A stretch of 64,000 nucleotides of DNA from assembly GCA_030490835.1 (NCBI GenBank), contig CM059971.1:99042595-99106594 (forward strand). The letters run 5' to 3'. The position numbers were made by a program, and so were the translations under genes. Each line of letters begins with the position of its first letter. The first letter of the stretch is position 1. Positions 47,910 through 59,194 of this stretch are shown here, piece by piece. The notes under the pieces are model-generated. The model worked only from the letters and a program-made list of their open reading frames with translations. It was not told where the DNA came from and did no database searches. Origin of the DNA: Annona cherimola (Eukaryota > Streptophyta > Magnoliopsida > Magnoliales > Annonaceae).

Positions 47910-48084
47910 TAGCTGAACTACAGAGGGATGGAGAAGGGGAATGGAAGAGGAAGGAACTTGGAGTTGAATCAGAAACCGCAGCAGCAGGTGATGAGTAAAA
48001 GCGTATGGGAGAAAAAGAATAAAGCAGTGAAGGCTGGCTGGCTGGCTACTAAGAAGCGACTCCCTATGCGTCGAGAGGGGGTTC

Positions 48085-48092
48085 TATTTATA
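48085..48092 (-). promoter_or_regulatory. TATA box of HEC
   Basis: Minus-strand TATAAATA lies about 245 bp upstream of the ATG at 47841. Sequence between the two is purine/pyrimidine-biased and lacks other coding. A transcription start about 30 bp downstream would give a leader of roughly 215 nt. Confidence 0.6.
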
Positions 48093-48689
48093 CGTACAAG
48101 TAGGGTGAAAAATATCATAGCATTGCGGTTTTTCTCCCCTGCTCCGCCTTGATACTTTTATTTATTTCCAACTCTTTCGCCTTTCTCTTTCTCAAATCTA
48201 GTGTTTCCCACTATGTACGCGCGGAACCCCTGAAACTGTAATCAGAGATATATGAAGTTTAAAATTATAGTACGTAGTCCGCAGACTACCGGAGGAAAGG
48301 CTGCCAAACGCATGGACTGCGATCACAAAACCATACCATGAGTCCATGACAAGGTAATACAGTTTGCTACTAAGTACTCATCGCAGGCACCTGAATTCAT
48401 GAATATTTTTCCGAACGCACTTTCTACACAGACAAAAATATTATCGAAGGCTAGGATTTATTAGAGGGTGTAATAATAACCCATGTTTTCTCTTCTTTTT
48501 CAAAAAAGCCTATTTTATTACCCTTATACTGTACTTCTTGATTGATTTATTTTAAAATTTATTATGAGCTCTTTCTATTACGCGGACACTTCCACAGAGA
48601 TCAGCAAAGATGACGTCATCTTATGATCGATATTTTCTTTATTTTTGGTTAGACAGTTCATTTTGATGCACACCAATTAAATTAGTTAA

Positions 48690-48870
48690 CGCTAGAGCCC
48701 AACGCGATGGCACAGTGGCGTTCATCACTGGCTAAATACCAACATATCCCGGATCGATCTAGGTTGGAAGTATGGTATCTTTGTATTAAAAATGGCAACG
48801 TGGCCTCCAAAGTTATGTGGATGAGAGCATATTAACTCCTTCATGAAAATTTGTAAGATTATCTTAAGGC
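48690..48870 (+). mobile_element. possible SINE fragment
   Basis: GATGGCACAGTGGCGTTCA is a good RNA polymerase III box A, and GGATCGATCTAGG about 45 bp on could be a mutated box B. No poly-A tail or target duplication was found. Confidence 0.35.
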
Positions 48871-49999
48871 TTTATTAAAATACAAAATTACGATAAATAT
48901 AAATATACACCAATAGAAAAATCATTAACGCCAAAGGAAAATTTAAGGTATACTAGAAGAAAATACATTTTTGGTCACTGTCATTAGCAAAAAATCTTTA
49001 TTAAAAGAAAATTTTCTTTGATTATGATGATGCTTTTATAAACTGGACTTTTTTTTTTACTTATAGTGATACTTTCACAAATTTTCCTTACTTTTATATA
49101 TATATATATTGATAAGTTTCTTTCTTATGATTTGATTACCTATTCACAAAAATTACTAATGGTTGGTAACTAATTTTTTTCTTAGTGGTTGATATACGAA
49201 ATATATGTCACAAATTATGCGTGGCTAAATTTTTTTTTAGCAACGTAACTTTTTGCAAGAAAATTTTTGTTGTCAAAAAATAAAAATGTTGCAATGACAA
49301 TAATCAAATCCCAGAAGTATCTGTTTATTGTACACCGTTTTTTAAAATTCATATACACATGCAGTGTGAATTTGAAATATTATATATAGATTCAATACAT
49401 ATATATTAAGCCTCAATCAATATAGATATTTTGAGTTTTTTCAATTTTGTTTTTCATTTTATTTTCAAGTGTTCATATACAAAAATGTATTACACATATA
49501 TTATAATTTTAAAAATCAATAGCTTTCGCCCCTAGTTAACATTAAAATTTGATGGTGTTTGAAAACTGTTAATTTTTCAGATAAAAAATATAAAATCTAA
49601 AAATGATAGAATTTTGTCTATATAAAATTATATGTGGGCCACCATAAAAAATTACATGCGGGCCCTTATAAAAATGAAAAGACAAACTCAATAACGAAAT
49701 GCTCAAAAGACTTTTGTTTTTTGAGTATAGGCTCAAAAGACTTATATGTATTGAAAATTGGTATATACATGTGTCTATTGAATCATTACCATAATTAAAA
49801 ACATACATTTACACAAATAGATTTATACAAATGATTTGTTTATTTAAAAATTTTTAACATCCAAAGTATTTAGAATATAAATTAATATACGTATATTTAT
49901 GATGACGGATGAGTATCTATTGTATATTTAACATTATTTGAGGTCGAATATGAAACTATTAAAAATTTAAAATAAGCGTATGATTATTTATATGACTAC

Positions 50000-50500
50000 C
50001 CTAAAATTTTTTCTCTTCATGATTGCCCAAATTTTTTTCTCTCCACAACTACAACAAAACTTTTTTGATCAACCTACTTTTCAATCATTTCATTAAATTT
50101 TTATATAACTATCATACTTTTCAATTATTTTTTCATAATTTTTATATAATATTTTTCAATAATTACTCTTATTATGTCACATCATTTTCTCCTATTAAAA
50201 AAATTTTACATTAAAAAATTCTCTTATTTTTTCTCCACAACTACTCTATTTTTTCTCTTCATGATTGCCCAAAATTTTTTTCTCTCCACGACTACAACAA
50301 AACTTTTTTAATTACCTTACTTTTCAATGATTTCATAAAATTTTTAGACAACTATTATACTTTTTAATTATTTTTTCATAAATTTCATATAATATTTTTC
50401 AATCATTACTCTTATCATGTCACATCATTTTCTGTCATTAAAAAAATTTTACATCAAAAAATTCTCTTAAATTTTTTATCACTTCCCAAAAATACCCTAA
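50000..50500. repeat. tandem duplication of a MITE-like segment, two units of about 250 bp
   Basis: The unit starting TTTTCTCTTCATGATTGCCC occurs twice in a row (about 50010 and 50262) with scattered differences. It contains TACTTTTCAATCATTTC, TATTATGTCACATCATTTTC and related words seen in the Tourist-like MITEs at 575 and 19972. It looks like a decayed MITE that was duplicated in tandem. Confidence 0.6.
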
Positions 50501-52299
50501 ATTTATAGAATATGAAGTTTTCAAAACATTTAATTTTTGTCATAATAACTAGATATATGGATGGATATATCATAGTATATATTATAAAAAATTAATGGAA
50601 ACTGAGAAAACAGCGTCTTGTACAAACTTCATCGGTACAAATGTCTATTTTTAATCAATCTGTTATATATACGTACATAAATATATTTATAAAGTGGACC
50701 GAAGCCTACCTACCAGAGTTCAATTGAAGTCTAGGTCTTATGATTTTGGAGTTCCACTTCTATATAATCTAGTTACATGAATTAGTATTGTGCAATCTCA
50801 TTCATTTTGACACATATTGATGATTGATTAGAAATCCACCCTCTCATTTGTACCAAATACTAGGAGAGTAAGTTTTATCTAAATCAAAGATATGCATAAT
50901 CATATTTACTTTTTATGTATAGATTATGAAAAATACTTAAATTTATTTACATTTGCATTATAGTATAATAATATTTTATAAAATTATTATCCTTATATAA
51001 ATGATAGTTTAAATGATTTAAATGTTAACAATATAACTTTAAAACTGATATTCAAGATCAAAATATTTTGTTCTCTTAATTTTACATACTTTATAAATAG
51101 GGCTACACAAAATAAAACAAAATAAATGTAGTTAAAGTTGAGCCACAATGAACAGTGTCTCATAGAAATGGTTTTGATAGATGCGGGACCCTATAATTTA
51201 AAAAAGCTGGATATGGCCTTGCGTCAAAGATACTACACCCACATGAGACATGCTATGAATTTCTTGGGTGGTCCGCGGCCGGGCTTCTTTATTATTCACA
51301 GCATAAGAGATAAGGCGAAAAAGTCTTCTGTCTAGCGTCCACATGCATGGAATGCAGAGCTGGGTTCCCTTCCCATCCGCCCTCCCACACGCCCGGCGGG
51401 CGTCCAAAGATCACCCTATTCCTATTCCTACCCAGCTTGCCGGCCTCTCTCCTCTCCTCACGGGGTTGACATTGTTGACAGCAACTGATCCCCCATCGTG
51501 GGGCCCACGTTGGTGGACCTTGTGATAAATGTTTGCTCCATTCCAAAACTCTGGTGGGCCCCACCATGGCCATCTATCCCATCAATTCATTTGATGATGA
51601 TCTACGGCTAATGTGTCCATGCATCCAATTATGAGAACACTGTGGCCCATTTTATGAGAGTCTTGACCATATCATTACAACCCCACCTCTTAAAGACCAT
51701 GATTTAATTACACTGGTGCATGCCACACGTGCTAGCAAACGTCTCTTGTACGACCAAATGATGTGATATATCATATACGATCCCCAGCTAACTCCGAAGT
51801 ATTTTTTTTTTTTTTTTTGGAAAAAAAATTCGTTTGGATCATGTTAAAAGATTTTTAAAGAAAATCTCCTACGTGCATATCTATCTTTAGTACAAAAAAT
51901 AATTGAGGCTGTACCGATTATAAATTTGGTGGCACGTGCATGCCATATAAGTGCGTCAGTGGATCTATAACAAGTTGTAAATATTATTATTATTTTTTCC
52001 CGGGAGAATCCAAGTCCGATATGATTCTGGAAGAGCCACCTGCGCGCAGGAGGAGACCTCATGACGATGAGGAGGCGCGTGAGACAATGGAAGAATTAAA
52101 GCCGATCGAGGGTAATTTATTCAGATGAGTAAGTGAAGAGTTTTTGCAGAAAGAGCATGGAAATGCAAACGTGGGCATCTGAGGCCGGTAGGCAGGCAGG
52201 AGTACAGGTAGACTGTCTCTGGCTGGCCGGCCGACCGATTATTTATCTCGCAGATGTATAAGGGATGTGTAAGGGATTCGTAAAAGTCACGGAGTTCAT

Positions 52300-53084
52300 G
52301 GGTAGCCCGGGCTAACAGGAGCACTCATCGCTTGGGCTAAGTAAATGTCTTACTTAGCCTACGTCAAAAATTCTATTTAATATAAGAAATGATCCTGTTA
52401 GCCCGGACTAAGTAAATGCTTCACTTAGCCCACATCAAAAATCCTATTTAAAATAACTTTTTTTGTTTTTTCTTCGTACACTTATTTATCTAAGTGTATT
52501 TAATATATAAATCAAGTTTTACCATTTTTGGATATGTGTATATATGTTTTTTAGATTTTTAAAAATAAAGGTATTTTAAATACATATATACATATAGATG
52601 TTTAAAAATCTAAAAAAAATAGATAAACATATCTAAAAATGGTAAAACTTGCTCTATATGTTAAATACACTTAGATAAATAAGTGAAGAGTGATTTTGTT
52701 AGCCTGGGCTAAGTAAACGCCTCACTTAGCCCACCTTCAAAAACTATTTACAACAATTTTATTTTTATTTTTTGCTTCTTGCACTTGTTTATCTAAGTGT
52801 ATTTAACATATAGACTAATTTTTATCTTTTTGGATATATGTATATATATATGTTTAGATTTTTAAAAATAACGATATTTTAAATATATATATATACACAT
52901 AGATGTTTAAAAATCTAAAAAAAATAGATAAACATATTCAAAAATGGTAAAACTTGGTTTATATGTTAAATACACTTAGATAAACAAATGTATGAAGAAG
53001 AAAGTAAAAAAAAATTGTTGTAAATAGATTTTTTAAGGTGGGCTAAGTGGGGCATTTACTTAGCCCGGGTTAATAGGATCACTC
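52300..53084. mobile_element. two or three abutting superfamily-B MITEs (TAGCCCGGGCTA ends)
   Basis: Terminal words TTAGCCCGGGCTAAG or variants appear at about 52303, 52395, 52703 and 53060. A complete unit runs 52687-53084 with GAGTGATTTTGTTAGCCTGG at the left and the inverse at the right. A truncated unit occupies 52386-52686, and a bare terminal piece lies at 52300-52385. Cores hold TATCTAAGTGTATTTAA and the inverse. Confidence 0.65.
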
Positions 53085-53105
53085 CTATATATATATATGA
53101 AGAAT

Positions 53106-53424
53106 GTTCCAGCGCATGCACTGCACGGTGTGGGCCCCACTTGATCATGAATGAGAAATCCACCCCACTCATTGTATTTAGAATTGTTTACTTTGTTAAC
53201 ATACTAATTTTCATTCAAATCCAACATATATATGATCACATCTTAAAATATTGTAAAATCAACGTAATAAAATAGTTTAACATAAATATCAAGTTTAAAG
53301 TGGTATTTTTAATATCTAAACCGTCTAAATATGATTTTTATATGGATAAATGATTATATAAAGTTTTATTGCAATCTAATATGTGTGAGGCTCGTTTTAT
53401 AGCGGACTGCACATGATCGGATCT
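53106..53424. mobile_element. superfamily-A MITE (GACTGCAC type)
   Basis: GCATGCACTGCACGGTGTGG at the left, GCGGACTGCACATGATCGG at the right. The interior AACGTAATAAAATAGTTTAA matches the 16078 copy. TA-rich runs lie on both sides. Confidence 0.6.
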
Positions 53425-53436
53425 CTATATATAGAT

Positions 53437-53830
53437 GAGTGATTCTATTAGCCCGGGCTAAGTAAATGACCCACTTAGCCCACCTCAAAAAACCTATTTA
53501 CAATAAAAAAAATTTACTTTTTTTTTCATGTACTTGTTTATCTAAGTGTATTTAACATATAGACCAAGTTTTACCATTTTTGAATATGTTTATCTATTTT
53601 TTTGAGATTTTCAAACATCTATGTGTATATATGCATTTAAAATACCCTTATTTTCAAAAATCTAAAAAAATATATGCACATTTCCAAAAATGGTAAAATT
53701 TGGTCTATATGTTAAATACACTTAGATAAACAAGTGTATGAAGAAAAAAACAAAAAAAAATTATTTTAAATAGGTTTTTTGAGGTGGGCTAAGTGGACCA
53801 TTTACTTAGTCCGGGCTAATAGAATCACTC
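53437..53830. mobile_element. complete superfamily-B MITE (TAGCCCGGGCTA ends)
   Basis: Left GAGTGATTCTATTAGCCCGG and right CCGGGCTAATAGAATCACTC are near-perfect inverses, and the arms continue through CCACTTAGCCCACCTCAAAA. 394 bp and AT-rich inside. Flanked by TA-rich sequence (CTATATATA occurs on both sides with a 3-bp offset on the left). Confidence 0.75.
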
Positions 53831-53843
53831 CTATATATATATA

Positions 53844-54213
53844 AGGTGAAGCGTAACTGCACCGTACCGTAACAGCACTGTAGTTGCGCCAAAATGGGTC
53901 TCACATGATTATAAAATTATAATCTATTCTACCCATTGCATTTAGAATCATATATTCTAGTAACATTCCAATTTTCATCTCAATCGGATATGTATATGGG
54001 CCCCATTTGAAAATGGTATGAATTCAACATAATAAAATAATTAATGTAAGTAACAACTTTAAAGTGGTTTTTTCAACATGTAAATCATTTGCTATAAAAT
54101 TTATATATTGATAAATGATTTTATAAAGTTTCATTGCATTCTAATATGTGTGGGGCCCATTTTTGGGTAAATGTATCGCTGTTCCGGTGCAGTGTAGCTC
54201 TACCGGAACAACC
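53844..54213. mobile_element. superfamily-A MITE (CCGGAACA ends), diverged
   Basis: ACTGCACCGTACCGTAACAG at left, GCTCTACCGGAACAACC at right, TA-rich flanks. The interior TTTGAAAATGGTATGAATTC and ATAAAATAATTAATGTAAGT follow the family layout. Confidence 0.65.
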
Positions 54214-54384
54214 CTTTGTATATATATATATAGGGATATATTCACATGCATTCGGTTTGCACTAAAATTGTTGTGCAGACGCACCATCCGCTCATTCAAT
54301 TCGACGCTGAAAATCACAGCCGTTAATTCACTACTGCGAGTAAAATAGAGGCTGGACAACTCGAGGAGAGAAAATACACGCAGT

Positions 54385-54690
54385 ATGAAACTTTATACAA
54401 TGAATGCAATGAAACTTTATACAATCATTTATCCATATATAAATTTTATAGCAAATAGTTTACATGTCGAAAAAACCACTTTAAAGTTGTTATTTACATC
54501 AAACTATTTTATTACGTTGAATTTTTACCATTTTCAGATGGAGTCTATATGCATATCTGATTGAGATGAAAATTGATATAGTAATAGAATACATTATTCT
54601 GAATACAATAAGTAGAGTAGATTATAATTTGATCATCATGTGGAGCCTATTTCAGTGCTACTGCTGCACTTGAATATAACTCCATATATA
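54385..54690. mobile_element. half copy of a superfamily-A MITE
   Basis: CAAACTATTTTATTACGTTG through GATTGAGATGAAAATTGATA and CTAAATACAA-like bases are present, and the right end is CTACTGCTGCACTTGAATAT. The left terminal arm is absent or replaced. Confidence 0.5.
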
Positions 54691-54710
54691 TATTTGATAG
54701 CAGTAAATGC

Positions 54711-54756
54711 AAAAATATTATTACATATGTTTCATCGAAAAAAATATTATTACATA
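54711..54756 (+). mobile_element. micro-insertion with 17-bp direct repeat
   Basis: AAAAATATTATTACATA at 54711-54727 recurs at 54740-54756. The insert between is TGTTTCATCGAA, whose A-tail merges with the A-run of the second copy. Confidence 0.6.
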
Positions 54757-55177
54757 CGTACTATGGCTGAATTGGATGAGAATGCATGAGGCAGGGACTT
54801 TGCCGGTACTTCCGCTGTCTATCTGGTGTTTTAAACCGTGTCTCTTGTATGTGCTGCTACTAGCTACATATGGACACGAAGGAATTTATTGGATGACACC
54901 TACAACAACAATGGAAGTGTTAAACTGCCAACACTGCATCCATAATCTATATCCATCGGGTTGGCACTTGGCAGCAGCACTAGAACAAGTAGCGTAGGAT
55001 ATCCTGTCCATACTTAGGTTCAAGAAGTGGACCAAATTCTCGTTTTAGATCATTTAATTTGAATGGATGTAAAAGCATAGCATAATAGATCTCGTCGAAT
55101 TAATATCACAGTATTCATTTAATTAATCAAATAAATAAGTAAATAACAAATCTCATGCAGATATGTATATAAGACAC

Positions 55178-55212
55178 ATTATAATACTTTATCAAAAAAA
55201 AGATTATAATAC
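55178..55212 (+). mobile_element. poly-A micro-insertion with 10-bp direct repeat
   Basis: ATTATAATAC at 55178-55187 and 55203-55212 bounds TTTATCAAAAAAAAG, again with the TTTATC-A ending. Confidence 0.6.
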
Positions 55213-57452
55213 AGCGTTTTTCGAACTATAAATCCGCAGTCGCTATATTTTTATTTTACATGGCTCAGCTGAATGTGTAATTTAATATATATATTATACT
55301 TAAGAATAACCCAAACCTGCCAACCAACTTTCGCCCGGTTTGTTGTAGCAACACGGCAAAGAGAAGTAGACAGGAATTCGAATGCAGAGACATTTTACCA
55401 CCTCAGTCATTTGAGAGCTGTGTTATAAATGTAAATATATCAATCAAGAAGAAGAATAATAACTCAAAACGAGAAGCGAAACTTACTCTTTCGGGGAATT
55501 GATTAGGAGTGGTATGTGTCTGAAAGTATTTTCATCGGCGACGGATACTAGCATTCATTACATACCATTGTTTGGAAGTCGAAGCAAGAAGACTTCCGTT
55601 GGCCGCTTTCCGAGGTGTTGTAATTCGTTTAGAAGTAGTGATAGATACAGACTAGTGCAAAAGGAGCAGTTGTAAAAGATAATATTTGGTAATATAAATG
55701 ATTATAATTGCTAAAAATTAGCTTTTGTAACAATATTATAATAAATGTTACAAAAAGTAACCTTTTAATGGAACACTTGTCACTAAAAGTTATATTTGTC
55801 ACTAACACTACAAGAAAAAAAAAAACTCTTTTTGCAGCAACGAAATTTGCTGCATAAAGCCATGAAGTTAGACACATAAGCAGCGGAAAAATCATTGCCG
55901 CCAGCCTGCTACATATGCCTTTCGGCATATAGCTATATGCAGCAATCGGTAAATTTGCTGCTTATATTGATACATAATACAACAATTTTTTGCAGAGGAC
56001 TATTTGCATCGTATATGCATAATCATCAGAATTTTGCTGCATATAAACAAGCAACAAATTTTAGCGGCATATATCTGCAATAAAATGGAACAAAATTTTG
56101 CTGCATGTGTAAACAAAGCTGCATAAGTAAACAAGTAGCAAAATTCTGTTGCATATATAAATATACACAACAAAATATTACTATTTTTTATTATAACAAA
56201 ATCTTGCTATTTAAATTTAATATAAACAGTAAAATATAGCTTACACCTGTTTCTATCTAATAAAGCAAATCATCCATAACACAAATATATAGTCCAAATG
56301 GATCCATCAACATTCAATAACATCAATATAAATTCAAAAGATAAGACTGAAAAGAAAAAACAATGTTTAGTTTTTATTACTAAAAAAATTGAATTTTACA
56401 CAACCGAATCAATTCTAAAGAAGTCAATAAGCCACACAAAAAGTCATCCAATGATGAACTCTTATGAATAGGGTAAAAAACTCACTCAAGCTTGATAAAA
56501 ATAAATCAACAACAACATCCTTAACGTCCATGACATCCTATATCTTTATTGCCTCTTCCTCACAAAAGAGTATTTACAGAATCTAATCATCACTGGCAGC
56601 TTTTCTTATTGACCTGTAACCACCCCTTTCCAAGCACTCTATCAGTTTAGCCTGAAAATAACATTGATTAGCCTTAAATTGCATCAGTGGATATGACATG
56701 TAGCTGATTTACAATTGTACAAGGAAGCTTCTAGATGAAGTTAATGAAACTAAAAGAAAAATACACTAAGGACTACGATATTGAAGTTAAGATTGCAAAA
56801 TATATAGTTAACTAAGCCATTTAGTAATGGAGACAATTGAAACTGCAATCTAAGCAATCCCATAAAAACATAGATCGATGGCAAAAACATGAACTTTATT
56901 TCTGTTATTCTGTCATCTTTAGCACTCAATCATATAATGCAATCACAGCTAGAAGCATAAAGAATGCAAAAAATTCTTTAAATTTTAATAAAAATACAGA
57001 TTTAGTTAAATGAGACTCTTAATCTCCATCACATTCGATATCTTATCCAGAAGCAGTAGATTTAAATCACTATATACGCCTAGGATTAGAGCTGGACCAA
57101 CTACAGGGGAGAAGATTAGCTTACGATGAATATGAGCCATTTCAACATTCATCATGTTCAAACTAAATGGAAAACAACACTATTCAATCTTTCAAGGCCT
57201 ATATTCAGGCCAGTTTATCAATCCACAACAGCAGCAACATTAATAATGAAAAAAAACAACTGCAAGGGAGAAAGTAGGGAAATAAAAGACAAGCTAACCT
57301 GGACTCTTGAGCTCACAAATATCAATTCTTTCAATCTGAACCCGAAAGGTCAATGGATATAAACCCATGAATATATTTTTCACATGCAAAATTGATAAAA
57401 TAGAACCCATGACTAGTACAATACTAAGAGAAACCAATCCTTTAGGCATCTT

Positions 57453-57575
57453 GTGTGCCCTGCTAGCGCAGTTGGCGACACATGACGGCTTAAGCTCCGA
57501 TTGTCAGGGATTCGAATCCCGCTTCTCACAGCCGTGTCCCGCTCTTGGCCTTGAAGCAGCCGTGCTCGGCCAAAT

Positions 57576-57611
<36 letters not shown>
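57453..57611 (+). mobile_element. tRNA-derived SINE with perfect 17-bp duplication
   Basis: AATCCTTTAGGCATCTT at 57436-57452 is repeated exactly at 57612-57628. The head CTGCTAGCGCAGTTGGCGAC is a canonical box A and GGGATTCGAATCCCGC a canonical box B; a GC-rich body ends CTCGGCCAAATC followed by about 35 A residues. The intact duplication and long tail mark a recent insertion. It is a SINE, not a tRNA gene: no acceptor stem can be formed. Confidence 0.9.
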
Positions 57612-57616
<5 letters not shown>

Positions 57617-58300
57617 TTTAGGCATCTTTCCACTAGTTAGGCATTTGGCAGTCCCTGCTAATCTGATTCTGCAGTTAGTTTTCCCATGAGATACAATCCA
57701 ATTCAAGGATCAACATTGAAATCTCATTCATTGATGTAAAATTTGTTATACCAACATGTTACTTAGGTGAAGAGGGCTGCGTGTGAAGCATCGAAGTAAA
57801 AGAAAATCATGTAAACAGTAACTGTCTCAATAAACTATATATCTATATTATAACAAACTTCCAAAAATGATAGAATCTCAATAAATTAACCATGGAAATA
57901 AGTTATATATGTCTAATTAAGCAAGCAGTAACTGTGGCCAAGCACAAAAAGCAGTAACTAAGTGTTAAAATATAAGAATCTGGTTAGGAAATCAACAAGT
58001 TTGAATTGTAGAATTTGAATTCCCTCTTGAGCTTGAGTGGTCTAACTTCTTAATGGGGAATAGGATTCAACCAGCCATTAATGGGCATAGAATCACTTCT
58101 TCTGACAGAGGCAGTGGCTACAGTGAATAGTGGTGATCAGCCACTTTCTGCCCCCAGAACTAAGAGACGTTCAAATTGTTCAAAAGCAGGAAAGGTACAT
58201 ATCCACATTCAATCTTGTTATCCTTAGCTGCTACTCAATAAGCACTCAATTTAGTCGGCTCATGTACTATATTTTAGATGTCATAGATTAAAGGCACATA

Positions 58301-58342
58301 AGAATAATTATATATGTATGTTCATAAAAAAAAGAATAATTA
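58301..58342 (+). mobile_element. poly-A micro-insertion with 10-bp direct repeat
   Basis: AGAATAATTA at 58301-58310 and 58333-58342 bounds TATATGTATGTTCAT plus an A-run. Confidence 0.5.
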
Positions 58343-58854
58343 CCACAGAGAATATGCATATATTGAGCACAAACAAGAATCAGAGTATGAGAGTGACCTC
58401 AAAAACTAAGGTACAAGATCTGATGAAAATACTAACCATTCCAACCCTTACACAAACCATAAACATCTTCAAGGAAATCTACCAGATATTTTGAGTGGAG
58501 AAATTGCTTGGTAAAACTTGGAATAAAATTAGAACAAATTAACACGAAACAAAGATGCATATGAATATCCATGATCTATCAACTTTAAAATGCAATAAAA
58601 TTTCACAGTTCTCTCTCCTTGTTGACACAAGTTGGCAGCCGTTGTTTGAAGTGTAGTTTACGGTGCATCTGCAAGATTTTTAAGAACACATTTATCAATA
58701 TGCTTATATAATAATTATGAACATGTGAAACTTGTATAATAAAGTCAATGCTTATAAACATGGATGGATATGTTGCTCCATATGTTATACCAAATTATCA
58801 ATATATCTAGTTCCTATTTCTCTCATCTATCAACATTTTGCTTTTTCCAATTTA

Positions 58855-59194
58855 GGGTGTGTTTGGCATTGATGAAAACTCCCTCAAACAGCAAAAGCTT
58901 TTCAACGGCAGGGGGGTATGTGCAAAACCTGTCTTTTCACCACTGCAACAGCCGTCTTTCAGCAGGAGAGGTTTGCCGCCCATACCAGCTATGGCAACGA
59001 CGTTGAAAGAAATGCACAATGGGCGCTAGAAAAAATCCCGAAACTTCTCAGCAACGAACGACCTTTTCATACAACGTTGACCATGATAATTAATGCAGAG
59101 ATGCATTAATGCTCACACCGGAGTCCAGTAGCCTGGTTGATGTTTTTTTACCCAAAAACACGTCAAAAAGTTTTCATCAATGCCAAGCAAACAT
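58855..59194. mobile_element. Tourist-like MITE nested in the CACTA element
   Basis: Left GGGTGTGTTTGGCATTGATG and right CATCAATGCCAAGCAAACAT pair over about 20 bp, with TTA on both sides (58852-58854 and 59195-59197). The interior, GC-richer than in other copies (TTTGCCGCCCATACC), yields an 80-codon chance ORF. About 340 bp. Confidence 0.65.

Larger units (their letters stand above)
48150..52299. other. gene-free stretch upstream of HEC
   Basis: No gene supported. It includes a possible SINE fragment near 48690, AT-rich repeats at 49.0-49.9 kb, a duplicated MITE-like segment at 50000-50500 and, at 51.1-52.1 kb, unique GC-richer sequence with overlapping short ORFs in several frames. None of these ORFs has a family signature. 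Confidence 0.45.
54691..55805. other. gene-free stretch left of the CACTA element
   Basis: No gene. Contains two micro-insertions (54711 and 55178). The 96-codon ORF at 54707 is in unique sequence but shows no family signature. Confidence 0.45.

Noticed and set aside
50000..50500. CRISPR-like or satellite array
   Set aside because: Only two long diverged units and a eukaryotic context; better explained as a duplicated MITE segment.
51292..51573. 93-codon minus-strand ORF, GC-rich
   Set aside because: Multiple overlapping frames are open here because of GC content; none shows family resemblance.
57461..57535. Candidate tRNA gene (boxes A and B present)
   Set aside because: No acceptor or anticodon stem can be drawn; the sequence continues into a GC-rich body with poly-A and perfect target duplications, so it is a SINE.
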